Below, in pieces: positions 55,731-64,000 of a stretch of 64,000 bases of DNA. Under the pieces are notes generated by a model, which was given only the letters and a program-made list of their open reading frames with translations, ran no database searches and was not told where the DNA came from. Position numbers and translations under genes: made by a program. Position 1 is the first letter of the stretch. Every line of letters starts with the position of its first letter. Source of the DNA: Prevotella sp. P5-108 (lineage in GTDB: Bacteria; Bacteroidota; Bacteroidia; Bacteroidales; Bacteroidaceae); contig NZ_NPJJ01000043.1 of the NCBI RefSeq assembly GCF_002251385.1, positions 248,001 through 312,000 of the forward strand, read 5' to 3'.

Positions 55731-56489
55731 ATGACAAAGTTTATTGCAATCATTCCCGCCCGATACGCCTCTACCCGTTTTCCGGGCAAACCATTGGCAA
55801 TTCTCGGTGGAAAACCAGTTATTCAAAGAGTTTACGAACAGGTTACATCTGTATTGCCCCATGCATACGTGGCAACAGACGACCAGCGCATTTTTGATAC
55901 GGTAGTTAAATTTGGTGGAAATGCCATTATGACACGGAGTGACCATAAGAGTGGCACCGACCGCATACAGGAAGCTCTCACCAAAATCAATATTGATGCC
56001 GATGTCGTTGTTAACATCCAGGGTGACGAACCATTCATCCAGCAAAGTCAAATTGAAACTCTATGCAAATGCTTTGACGATGAAGATACCCAAATAGCCA
56101 CCCTTGGCAAACCATTTACAACAATAGAAGCCGTCGAGAACCCTAATTCTCCCAAAATCGTTGTAAGCAATAGTGGTTATGCCATGTATTTCTCACGAAG
56201 CATTATACCCTTTGTCCGTGGAGTAGAGAAACAGGAATGGATTAACCGCTATCCCTTCTTAAAACACCTGGGCATCTATGCATATAGAAAAGAGGTACTT
56301 TCGCAAATAACCAAACTTCCACAATCATCATTGGAAATCGCAGAGAGTCTGGAACAATTAAGATGGCTTCAAAACGGATATAAGATTAAGGTTGGAACAA
56401 CCTCTATTGAGACTGTCGGCATAGACACACCCGAAGACCTCGAACGTGCAGAAGCATTCCTTGCCCAACACGAGAAAGACAACAGATAA
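55731..56489 (+). CDS. kdsB: 3-deoxy-manno-octulosonate cytidylyltransferase
   Basis: Activates KDO to CMP-KDO for the inner core of lipopolysaccharide. From the ATG at 55731 it has 252 residues: MTKFIAIIPARYASTRFPGK at the CTP site, then HAYVATDDQR, TRSDHKSGTDRI, VVNIQGDEPFI and VGIDTPEDLERAE near the end. An upstream ATG at 55671 lies before the -7 box and is not used. Normal length. It is a single-gene unit ending at the terminator 56498-56534. Confidence 0.96.
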   Translation: MTKFIAIIPARYASTRFPGKPLAILGGKPVIQRVYEQVTSVLPHAYVATDDQRIFDTVVKFGGNAIMTRSDHKSGTDRIQEALTKINIDADVVVNIQGDEPFIQQSQIETLCKCFDDEDTQIATLGKPFTTIEAVENPNSPKIVVSNSGYAMYFSRSIIPFVRGVEKQEWINRYPFLKHLGIYAYRKEVLSQITKLPQSSLEIAESLEQLRWLQNGYKIKVGTTSIETVGIDTPEDLERAEAFLAQHEKDNR

Positions 56490-56497
56490 TTATTACA

Positions 56498-56534
56498 TAA
56501 ACGGCCATCTGAAGTTAATGCAGATGGCCGTTTA
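56498..56534. terminator. Bidirectional terminator between kdsB and malic enzyme
   Basis: A 14-bp perfect stem (TAAACGGCCATCTG at 56498-56511, complement at 56521-56534), 9-base loop. Both sides are A/T-rich. Confidence 0.88.
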
Positions 56535-56549
56535 TTCTAAGATAATTGC

Positions 56550-58841
56550 TTATTTGTTTTTGTTTATAATTTTTTGAACATACGCGTCAATCACCGCCAC
56601 CGCAGTAACATTCACTATGTCTCGCACCGAACTCTCAAAATCTGTAAAGTGAATCGGTTTGTTCAATCCCATCTGAATCGGACCTATAATTTCCGCATCA
56701 GGATCAAGGGCCTGGAGTAGTTTGTAACTACCATTGGCGCTGCTCATATTTGGGAAGACAAGCGTATTGACATCCTTTCCTTTCAGACGGGTAAATGGAT
56801 ATTTGTCATCTCTTAATTCCTTATTCAGAGCAAAATTCACTTGCATTTCTCCATCCACTTTCAAGTTGGGGAAATCTTTCTGGAGTTGCTCCACTGCAGC
56901 ATGAACTTTCTGGGGACTACCTGCGTCATCCGTTCCAAAATTAGAGTAACTGATCATGGCAATGACGGGTTCTACATTAAAGAACTTAACAGCATTAGCG
57001 CTCAACTTAGCAATATCATAAAGCACATTCTGGTCCGGATGTCGATTAATCAGCGTATCAGCTATAAAATACGTACCTTTCTTAGTATTCAGAATATGCA
57101 TAGTGGCAAATGTGTTGTACTCGGGACGTATTCCAATAACCTCTTTCGCCACCTTGATAGTATTGGAATACTTGGTGTAAAGTCCGGTTATAAATGCATC
57201 GGCATCCCCCTGCTCCACCATAGACATTCCAAAGTAATTACGCTCATACATCTTGTCGTATGCCTCTTCAAAAGTATATCCTTGACGTGCACGTTTCTCT
57301 GCCAAATGCTTGGCATAAGTAGCTCTGCGGCCCTGCTCTTTATCGGCGCGCATATCCACAATCTCTATATTTGCAAGGTCGAGCTTCAAGCGATTGGCCA
57401 GGCGATTCAGGCGGTCAGGGTTACCAAGCAAGATTGGCTGGCAGATTCCTTCTTGACGGGCCTGCACTGCCGCCTTCATCATCGTTGGGTGTCCACCTTC
57501 CGCAAATACCACACGTTGAGGATGCAAAGCTGCAGTGGCATGCAGATTACGAGTGAGCTTGGTCTCCTGACCTAACATCTGCCGCAAATGATCCTTATAT
57601 GCATCCCAATCCTTTATCTCCAGACGGGCCACACCACTTTCTATAGCGGCTTTAGCTACAGCGGCACTAACATCCGTAATCAATCTGGGGTCAACGGGCT
57701 TCGGTATGAAGTAATCAGGACCGAATTCCAATTCGTTTACGTGATATACCTCGTTGACGACATCAGGAACAGGCTGCTTGGCCAAATCAGCTATTGCGTG
57801 TACAGCAGCCATTTTCATTTCTTCATTTATGGCGCGCGCATGCACATCAAGCGCACCTCTGAATATATATGGGAAACCTATTACATTGTTTATCTGATTA
57901 GGATAATCACTTCTACCTGTTGACATCAACACATCTGGACGACTTGCCATGGCATCTTCGTAGCTGATTTCAGGCACAGGATTTGCCAGAGCAAAAACAA
58001 TAGGACTTTTCGCCATCGAACGTATCATGTCCTGAGTAAGCACATTGCCCTTGGACAGTCCCACGAAGACATCGGCACCCTTTATAGCTTCTTCCAGAGT
58101 ATGTACATCTCTGCGCTCGGTTGCAAACAATGCTTTCTGCGGAGTCAGTTTTTCTCTATCGGTAGTAATCACGCCCTTTGAATCAAGCATTACTATATTC
58201 TCACGGCGTGCGCCAAGTGCAACATATAGTTTTGTACAGCTGATTGCTGCTGCTCCCGCACCATTGACAACGATTTTTACCTTGGCAATATCCTTGCCAG
58301 CAACCTCCAAGGCATTTTTCAGTCCCGCAGCACTGATAATTGCAGTACCATGCTGGTCGTCATGCATTACTGGGATATCAAGATTTTTCTTCAAACGCTC
58401 TTCTATATAGAAACACTCGGGAGCCTTGATGTCCTCAAGATTGATACCACCAAATGAAGGGGCTATGCGCTCAACTGCCTCACAGAACTTTTCCGGGTCT
58501 TTCTCGTCAACTTCGATATCAAAGACATCAATACCTCCGTAGATTTTGAATAGCAATCCCTTACCTTCCATAACTGGCTTTCCACTAAGGGCGCCGATAT
58601 CTCCTAATCCAAGAACTGCCGTACCATTAGAGATAACAGCCACCAAATTACCTTTGTCGGTATATTTGTATGCATCGTCCGGATTGTTCTGGATTTCCAA
58701 ACACGGGAATGCTACACCTGGCGAATAAGCCAAGCTCAAATCAGTTTGAGTATGAAATGGTTTGGTTGGTTTAACCTCAATCTTTCCAGGTCTGCCATTT
58801 TGGTGATACTCCAAAGCGGCCTCTTTCGTAATCTTTACCAT
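56550..58841 (-). CDS. maeB: NADP-dependent malic enzyme with phosphotransacetylase-like domain
   Basis: Converts malate to pyruvate and CO2 with NADP. The 763 residues have a malic enzyme N-terminal domain ([17 protein letters not shown]-type metal loop [12 protein letters not shown]), an NAD(P)-binding domain ([15 protein letters not shown]), and from about residue 430 a phosphotransacetylase-like domain ([17 protein letters not shown]), which in relatives mainly regulates. Usual length. A -7 box TAACTTTG lies on the minus strand at 58889-58896. The C-terminal domain has no separate catalytic role that can be read. Confidence 0.93.
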   Translation of the reverse strand: MVKITKEAALEYHQNGRPGKIEVKPTKPFHTQTDLSLAYSPGVAFPCLEIQNNPDDAYKYTDKGNLVAVISNGTAVLGLGDIGALSGKPVMEGKGLLFKIYGGIDVFDIEVDEKDPEKFCEAVERIAPSFGGINLEDIKAPECFYIEERLKKNLDIPVMHDDQHGTAIISAAGLKNALEVAGKDIAKVKIVVNGAGAAAISCTKLYVALGARRENIVMLDSKGVITTDREKLTPQKALFATERRDVHTLEEAIKGADVFVGLSKGNVLTQDMIRSMAKSPIVFALANPVPEISYEDAMASRPDVLMSTGRSDYPNQINNVIGFPYIFRGALDVHARAINEEMKMAAVHAIADLAKQPVPDVVNEVYHVNELEFGPDYFIPKPVDPRLITDVSAAVAKAAIESGVARLEIKDWDAYKDHLRQMLGQETKLTRNLHATAALHPQRVVFAEGGHPTMMKAAVQARQEGICQPILLGNPDRLNRLANRLKLDLANIEIVDMRADKEQGRRATYAKHLAEKRARQGYTFEEAYDKMYERNYFGMSMVEQGDADAFITGLYTKYSNTIKVAKEVIGIRPEYNTFATMHILNTKKGTYFIADTLINRHPDQNVLYDIAKLSANAVKFFNVEPVIAMISYSNFGTDDAGSPQKVHAAVEQLQKDFPNLKVDGEMQVNFALNKELRDDKYPFTRLKGKDVNTLVFPNMSSANGSYKLLQALDPDAEIIGPIQMGLNKPIHFTDFESSVRDIVNVTAVAVIDAYVQKIINKNK

Positions 58842-58972
58842 CTTTATCTTAGAGTTTATTTATGTTACCATCTGAAATAATAATGTGACAAAGTTAACAA
58901 AAAACCCACAAACAAGGACAAGTTTTTATCTTTTTTTTATACTTTTGCATTTAGAAAATATATAATGTCATC

Positions 58973-59596
58973 ATGGCAAACGAAACGATTTACAGAAAGG
59001 AACTTAAAGGCAAGATTCTCAAGACCGCAATGGAGCAGTTTCTCCTGCATGGTATCAAGAAAATCAAGATGGATGACATTGCCAAGATACTTGGTATTTC
59101 AAAGCGCACGCTATATGAAATCTACCAGGATAAAGAGCAATTGTTATACGAAGGTCTATTAGAGACCGAAGAACACATCGACGCCTACCTGCTTAACTAT
59201 GCCCAAGGAGGAAAGCGCAATGCCGTCGAAATCCTGATGGAATCGTATTACATACAAGTTGACGCATTCTCCCACATTAATCCACAGTTTTTCATAGACA
59301 TACCCAAATATAAGACAGTAATGGAGATGCACGCCAAACGACGTAAGGAGCGCGAAAAGACCATTAGTGATTTTTTCCAATGGGGCATTGAAGACGGGTA
59401 CTTCAGGCAAGGAACCAACTTTGCCATTATCACTGAAGTTGTACAAAACGCCATGACATATATTATCGAAACGGGCATGTACAACAAATACTCCTTTCAG
59501 AGTATCTTCGACAATACCATTCTTGTATTTATCCGCGGTATGTGTACGGAAAAAGGCATACAAATTGTGGATGAGAAATCAAGCCGAAGGCGTTAA
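58973..59596 (+). CDS. TetR/AcrR-family transcriptional regulator
   Basis: A 207-residue regulator. The helix-turn-helix (residues about 25-55, KIKMDDIAKILGISKRTLYEIY) is clear, followed by a helical ligand domain. A -7 box TACTTTTG lies at 58940-58947. It converges on the Rel gene and their stop codons overlap by 3 bases inside a hairpin. The target genes are unknown. Confidence 0.9.
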   Translation: MANETIYRKELKGKILKTAMEQFLLHGIKKIKMDDIAKILGISKRTLYEIYQDKEQLLYEGLLETEEHIDAYLLNYAQGGKRNAVEILMESYYIQVDAFSHINPQFFIDIPKYKTVMEMHAKRRKEREKTISDFFQWGIEDGYFRQGTNFAIITEVVQNAMTYIIETGMYNKYSFQSIFDNTILVFIRGMCTEKGIQIVDEKSSRRR

Positions 59597-59624
59597 AGTC
59601 GGGCCACCGACTTAACGCCTTTTA
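59588..59624. terminator. Hairpin holding the overlapping stop codons of the TetR and Rel genes
   Basis: AGGCGTTAAAGTCGG (59588-59602) pairs with CCGACTTAACGCCT (59607-59620) with one bulge, then TTTT. The plus-strand TAA (59594-59596) and the minus-strand TAA (59593-59595) both lie in the left arm. Confidence 0.8.
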
Positions 59625-61803
59625 CTGTTTGCAACTTCTTAATCAGGCTTGCCATGCGCGATGTGTCATCTATCATTACGACCAGATTGCCGCTGAACAA
59701 CCCGTCATGACTGTCTATATTGATACTCCGCATGACAATGCGTTCTTCCTTTGATATAATATTAGTAATATTGCTTACTATACCTATATCGTCATTGCCG
59801 ATAATACGTAAAGTCACGCTATATTGGGAGTTGCCCTTTCCACTCCAACGCGCCTTTACAAATCTATAACCGAAACGCCTCCTCAATTCAGGGGCATTAG
59901 GACAGTCTGTGCGGTGAATCTTTATACCACCATTAATGGTGACAAAACCGAAAATATCATCACCATAAATAGGACTACAGCATCTTGCCAGACTATATTC
60001 TATGCCTTTCAGATTGCGGTCAATTACCAAGACATCGTCATCATTCCCTTTAGACTTGAAATCAGTACTATCATAATTGAACTCTTCCGCAGACTGAATC
60101 TGGCGTTGCTGCGCCATAGCAGACTGATGGTCGCGCAGCTCTACATATTTCTCAATAATGGTGTTGATGTCAAGTTTCCCATCGGCCACATTTCTATAGA
60201 AATCAGAGCGCTCCTTAAATCCCATCTTTTTGATAAGGATATTAACAAGCGTTTCATCTATCTCAATCTTACGATTCTTGAACCTACGCTCAAGCATTTC
60301 TCTGGCGAGAAGTCCCTCTTTAGCCTGAGTCTCCTTGAGCGCCAACTTGACCTTGGCTTTTGCCTTTGGCGTCTTTACAATACCCAACCAACTGGGCTTG
60401 GGCCTCTGATTGTTTTGCGTCAGAATCTCTATCGTATCACCGGAATGCAATGTCTCGCGTATAGACACGATGCGCCCATTAAGACGGGCACCTATGCAAG
60501 AATTACCGACAGCGGTATGTACATAATAAGCGAAATCAAGTACGGTGGCACCTTGTGAGAACTTGAACAGATCGCCCTTGGGCGTAAAGACATAGACTTC
60601 CTCATCCTGCAAGTTCATCTTGAACTGATCCATAACCTGCAGGTCATCACCGGCTTCAAGCGCCGAACGGATACTGGCAAGCCAGGTATCCATATTGCCC
60701 TCGCTCTTAACGCCTTTATAGCGCCAATGGGCGGCAAGACCATGCTCGGCAATATCGTCCATGCGTTGAGTACGTATCTGCACTTCCACCCACTTGCCTT
60801 CTGGGCCCAACACCGTGATATGAAGACATTCATATCCATTGGACTTTGGCATACTCAGCCAGTCTCTCAATCGTTTGGGATTGGGCTGATACATATCGGT
60901 AACGATAGAGAATGTCTGCCAGCAGAGCATCTTTTCCTTGTCTAAAGGCGAGTCAAGGATGATGCGAATGGCAAAGAGGTCATATATTTTATCAAAGCCA
61001 CATTGCTGCTTCTTCATCTTTTGCCAGATGGAATGTATACTCTTGGTACGACCTTTCATATGATAGACGAGACCTGCCTCGTCCAGTTTAGCCTTGAGAG
61101 GGGAGATAAAGCGCTCAATATAAGCATCGCGTGAACGCTTGGTGGCATTAAGGTTCTCCTTAATAATATAATAGGCATCGGTCTCAAGATATTTCAGACT
61201 CAGGTCCTCAAGTTCACTTTTCAGCTTATACAGACCTAACTTATGAGCCAATGGCGCATATAGATAACTGGCCTCCTCGCTTACTTGGCGTTTGGCTTCA
61301 AGATTAGAATTGTCACGAATCTGCCTCATCAACGTCACGCGATCGGCAATCATGATGAGAATCACGCGCATATCTTCAGCAAAAGACAGCAGCAGATTAC
61401 GGAAATTTTCGCTTTCTATTACAGGATTTTTCTTATACAAGTCATGTATGCGGCACAGACCATGCAGGATGCGTCCTACATTATCACCGAAGAGCGAGGT
61501 AAGGTGGTCAATGTCCTCGTTACCCCCAATCACTTCCTCATAGAGCAGAATGGCAAATACGCCATCACGCTTAAGCCCTATCTCTGTTACGGCCAGCCAA
61601 GCCGTCTGTAGGGCATGCAGAATGGGGTTGAGACCGAACATATCACGCTGGATACGTTGGCTGTTGATGGCTTGCTCTATATGCTGGCGCATCAGCTGTT
61701 CGTCACCGGGAGCCAGCGAGTCGGCTATGGCCTCCCGTATCTGAAATATCAGTTTTATCGCTGCGCTGCGCTCGTTATCCGAAAATGCAAATACATCGTT
61801 CAT
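59593..61803 (-). CDS. relA: (p)ppGpp synthetase of the RelA type, hydrolase site degenerate
   Basis: Rel/Spo enzyme that makes the alarmone (p)ppGpp. In the 736 residues the hydrolase region has lost the HD pair: LLYEEV at 86-91 stands where active enzymes have HD. The synthetase is intact: GRTKSIHSIWQKMKKQQ, FDKIYDLFAIRII and VEVQIRTQRMDDIAEHG. TGS (FTPKGDLFKFSQGATVLDFA), zinc-finger-like and ACT domains follow. It is therefore a synthesis-only enzyme, like E. coli RelA; a separate hydrolase must be elsewhere. Promoter with both boxes at 61891-61921. Confidence 0.9.
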   Translation of the reverse strand: MNDVFAFSDNERSAAIKLIFQIREAIADSLAPGDEQLMRQHIEQAINSQRIQRDMFGLNPILHALQTAWLAVTEIGLKRDGVFAILLYEEVIGGNEDIDHLTSLFGDNVGRILHGLCRIHDLYKKNPVIESENFRNLLLSFAEDMRVILIMIADRVTLMRQIRDNSNLEAKRQVSEEASYLYAPLAHKLGLYKLKSELEDLSLKYLETDAYYIIKENLNATKRSRDAYIERFISPLKAKLDEAGLVYHMKGRTKSIHSIWQKMKKQQCGFDKIYDLFAIRIILDSPLDKEKMLCWQTFSIVTDMYQPNPKRLRDWLSMPKSNGYECLHITVLGPEGKWVEVQIRTQRMDDIAEHGLAAHWRYKGVKSEGNMDTWLASIRSALEAGDDLQVMDQFKMNLQDEEVYVFTPKGDLFKFSQGATVLDFAYYVHTAVGNSCIGARLNGRIVSIRETLHSGDTIEILTQNNQRPKPSWLGIVKTPKAKAKVKLALKETQAKEGLLAREMLERRFKNRKIEIDETLVNILIKKMGFKERSDFYRNVADGKLDINTIIEKYVELRDHQSAMAQQRQIQSAEEFNYDSTDFKSKGNDDDVLVIDRNLKGIEYSLARCCSPIYGDDIFGFVTINGGIKIHRTDCPNAPELRRRFGYRFVKARWSGKGNSQYSVTLRIIGNDDIGIVSNITNIISKEERIVMRSINIDSHDGLFSGNLVVMIDDTSRMASLIKKLQTVKGVKSVARL

Positions 61804-61890
61804 ACGTATGTCTTCTCTATATAATTAGTAATCCTTTATGGTGTCCATATCTGCTGTCAATGCACCTGTAACACACCAAAGTATAGGGTG

Positions 61891-61921
61891 CAAAGGTACG
61901 TCTTTTAGCAGAAACGGCAAA
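61891..61921 (-). promoter_or_regulatory. Promoter of the Rel gene
   Basis: Minus strand TTTG, exactly 19 bases, TACCTTTG. The start codon at 61803 gives an untranslated leader of about 80 bases. Confidence 0.75.
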
Positions 61922-62121
61922 GCAAAACCGTAGGCTTTTTACGGCTGTTTGACATAAGTTAATGATTAAGGGAAAAAACTTAATATAATTCGTCTGTTTC
62001 TCCCGACAAACAGTTAACTTTGCAGCACACGTCAGAAATCATCGCTATCCTAATATAAATGCAGAAATACGAATGCAATATAGCAGGAATACATTGGAAG
62101 ATAAAACAAGTAGACAAAAAC

Positions 62122-63306
62122 ATGAAGAAAGGAAAAGATTACAGGAAGACCAAACGGGCTTGCTACCTTGGTTTTGTAACACAGGCCATCGTGGCCAATT
62201 TCACCCCTCTACTATTCATGGCCTTCCACCATGAGTACAAGATACCTATAGCCAGTCTGGCGTTGATTCCTGCTGTATTCTACATCATCCAACTGATTAC
62301 AGACTTGCTGTGCGCCAAGTTCAAGAACATCAACTACCGCAAAAGTATCATCATCTCTGGGATAACATCAGCCACAGGCTTGATGGGGCTGGCATTTCTG
62401 CCAGAACTATTCCCCAATCCGCTGGTGGGAATACTCCTCTGTGTATGCGTGTATGCCATAGGTAGCGGGTTGATAGAGGTGTTGTGCAGCCCCATTATCG
62501 AGGCTTGCCCTTTCCCAAACAAGGAGGGCATGATGAGCCTGCTCCATTCCTTCTACTGTTGGGGAGCCGTGGGAGTGATAGTCGGCTCTACGCTTTTCTT
62601 TTCCCTATTCGGATTGGACCACTGGAGGTTTCTGGCCTGCCTATGGGCATTGATACCGCTCTACAACATCATCAATTTCGCGACATGCCCTATTGAACCC
62701 ATTGTGCCCGATGCCGAGAGTATGAGCATGGGTCAACTGCTGCGCAATGGAATGTTCTGGATATTCCTACTGCTGATGGTAGCTGCCGGAGCCTCAGAAG
62801 CCACTATGGCACAGTGGACATCGGCCTTTGCCGAAGCCTCTCTGGGAGTAGAAAAGGCGATTGGTGATCTGGCTGGTCCCTGTGGATTTGCCTTTTGTAT
62901 GGGTCTCGGCCGTCTATGGTATAGCAAGAAGGGACAGAATCTGGACCTGTCCGCCTATATGACATGGGCCGGGCTTCTGAGTCTGGTCGCTTACCTGACA
63001 GCTTCTTTAGCCTCTGTTCCGCTACTGAGTCTGGCCGGCTGCATGGTCAGCGGTCTGGCTGTAGGCATCATGTGGCCGGGTTCCATCAGTCTTACATCGG
63101 CACGGATACCCAACGGCGGTACTGCTCTTTTTGCCCTTCTGGCCCTTGCCGGCGATGCCGGCGGCACTTTTGGGCCATCTCTTGTGGGGCTTTGTACCCA
63201 TTTTACAGGCGACGATATACATGGTGGCATTTTGGCCGCAACATTCTTCCCCGCTCTTCTGGTCGTATGCCTGCTCATTCTTCGCAGAAAAAGCGCCAGG
63301 TTATAA
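62122..63306 (+). CDS. MFS sugar-type transporter
   Basis: A 394-residue inner-membrane protein from the ATG at 62122 (MKKGKDYRKTKRACYLGFVT). About 12 membrane segments are visible, with LLFMAFHHEY and VLCSPIIEACPFPNKEGMMSLLHSF in conserved positions. It resembles the FucP/GluP-like group of MFS carriers in Bacteroidota. A frame from 62059 would add 21 residues of untypical sequence. A -7 box TAACTTTG lies near 62015. No sugar gene lies next to it, so the substrate is unknown. Confidence 0.85.
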   Translation: MKKGKDYRKTKRACYLGFVTQAIVANFTPLLFMAFHHEYKIPIASLALIPAVFYIIQLITDLLCAKFKNINYRKSIIISGITSATGLMGLAFLPELFPNPLVGILLCVCVYAIGSGLIEVLCSPIIEACPFPNKEGMMSLLHSFYCWGAVGVIVGSTLFFSLFGLDHWRFLACLWALIPLYNIINFATCPIEPIVPDAESMSMGQLLRNGMFWIFLLLMVAAGASEATMAQWTSAFAEASLGVEKAIGDLAGPCGFAFCMGLGRLWYSKKGQNLDLSAYMTWAGLLSLVAYLTASLASVPLLSLAGCMVSGLAVGIMWPGSISLTSARIPNGGTALFALLALAGDAGGTFGPSLVGLCTHFTGDDIHGGILAATFFPALLVVCLLILRRKSARL

Positions 63307-63373
63307 CTCCAGCCCATGAAGATACCACCCGCCAGAGAAATAGTTTTTACGACATAAGCCGTCAATATACTGA

Positions 63374-63400
63374 AAAAAAACGCCCAAAACACTTGGGCAT
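63374..63400 (-). terminator. Minus-strand terminator between the MFS gene and the IS fragment
   Basis: Minus strand TGCCCAA, loop, TTGGGCG, then eight T. There is no intact minus-strand gene ending directly before it other than the transposase, whose stop lies some 200 bases away. Confidence 0.65.
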
Positions 63401-63605
63401 ATCAGATAAAGTACCTAAATTTGTCATATAATTATCCTAAAATCCGCAACTATCATCCAATACACGATTAAGGGTAGATTTATGAGTCGTTAGTAGCAGC
63501 TTTCAGTAAAAAGCAACAGCACAACATCAATATGTAGCCACCATCCCCTTACCCCACGATGCGACTTGAGGTAATACGCAGATTCAAACCGGAAAGAAAG
63601 GATTC
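63401..63605. other. Short gap between the terminator and the transposase
   Basis: No gene is supported. The end of the IS element must lie somewhere in this stretch, but I could not identify its terminal inverted repeat. Confidence 0.4.
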
Positions 63606-64000
63606 TTATCCGAATTCTGTTTTGAAGGGTTTTGCATAAGCTCGGTTCTCTGTGTAGATATTCAGCACGTATTGCCTTGCAGTCATGATCCACTTGGCAG
63701 GTACGGAGATGAATCTGAAGACAAAAGCCTTTATGCGACTCGTTTTCTTGAGCCCAAAAGCCTTGGTGTCAAGCCTGCTCATGATGGTCTTGTAGAAATT
63801 GTGTATCAATGCAGTAAGCAGAAGAAAGACAGTATTCTCCGCCATGAATGACTTGGGGAGCCTGCTCCAACCGAATCCGTTGTTCATGTCGTCAAAGATA
63901 CGTTCCTTGCCGCCACGCAGATTGTAGAATTCAACAATGTCCCTTGTCGATGACTTGTAATCGTTGGTCAGAATACAACGGTAAGTGTATTCGCCTTCCC
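63606..64000 (-). mobile_element. IS1380-type transposase, 3' end only
   Basis: The visible 131 codons read, from the window edge, YTYRCILTNDYKSSTRDIVE, then FYNLRGGKERIFDDMNNGFGW, SRLPKSFMAENTVFLLLTAL and FVFRFISVPAKWIMTARQYV. These motifs fit the C-terminal part of a DDE transposase of the IS1380 family; the YNLRGGKE region carries the catalytic glutamate. The gene continues beyond base 64000. The stop is at 63606-63608. The element lies downstream of the MFS gene in the opposite direction. Confidence 0.85.

Noticed and set aside
1..64000. CRISPR arrays, rRNA operon, prophage, tmRNA or RNase P RNA
   Set aside because: No regularly spaced direct repeats, no rRNA-like or known small-RNA signature, and no phage structural genes were seen.

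Overview
The window comes from a Bacteroidota chromosome, most likely order Bacteroidales and close to Prevotellaceae. The support is as follows. Promoters carry the Bacteroidota -33/-7 signature (TTTG, about 19 bp, TAnnTTTG). Many genes belong to Bacteroidales-typical families: DUF4296, DUF4738, DUF4840, DUF1573, DUF5112/5113-type sensor kinases, a HU-LysM membrane protein, a cysteine-poor DksA-like protein and a short CstA. A remnant of a secreted protein has a Prevotella-style sorting tail. There are no rRNA genes, no CRISPR array and no prophage. Most of the window is core housekeeping DNA.

Left part (1-10,834): a very large TPR-like protein converges on a double AAA+ protein whose first ATPase copy looks dead. 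Then come a pseudouridine synthase with a tiny membrane protein, ClpC, and two tRNA-Lys genes in one transcription unit. A gene-poor gap with a diverged repeat and a strong hairpin follows.

10,888-23,146 (minus strand): ftsY, rimO, a HU gene and a HU-transmembrane-LysM gene; a C69 dipeptidase; nadC; then ileS, a dksA-like gene, lspA and a DUF4296 lipoprotein. From 24,111 to 30,688: kdgK and eda (2-keto-3-deoxygluconate use), a large unusual sensor kinase, its response regulator and a membrane protein. A divergent LacI-type regulator (30,857) leads a short plus-strand operon with an NhaC-like antiporter.

34,015-41,981: a decayed secreted-protein end with a 54-residue peptide gene, rfbC-ugd-DUF4738 (nucleotide sugars), an AspT/YidE-type transporter, a DUF4840 lipoprotein and a glycosidase-like secreted enzyme. 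42,085-46,816 (plus strand): a compact run of cstA, an outer membrane barrel, recR, a membrane protein, a glycosyltransferase and an acetyltransferase. Two tRNA-Asp genes and a DUF1573 gene follow.

47,661-64,000: MFS transporter and HAD phosphatase, diverging from rsmG, an MBL hydrolase and ruvC; glgB, a YhcH-family protein and a MORN-repeat protein diverging from kdsB; malic enzyme; a TetR regulator converging on a synthetase-type Rel enzyme; an MFS sugar-type transporter; and the 3' end of an IS1380-type transposase cut by the window edge. Convergent gene pairs are repeatedly separated by a hairpin that overlaps one or both coding ends.

The least explained items are the TPR/double-AAA pair, the HU-LysM protein, the kinase without a phosphoacceptor histidine, and the remnant-plus-peptide locus at 34 kb. 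All functional calls come from reading motifs by eye; no search was run.
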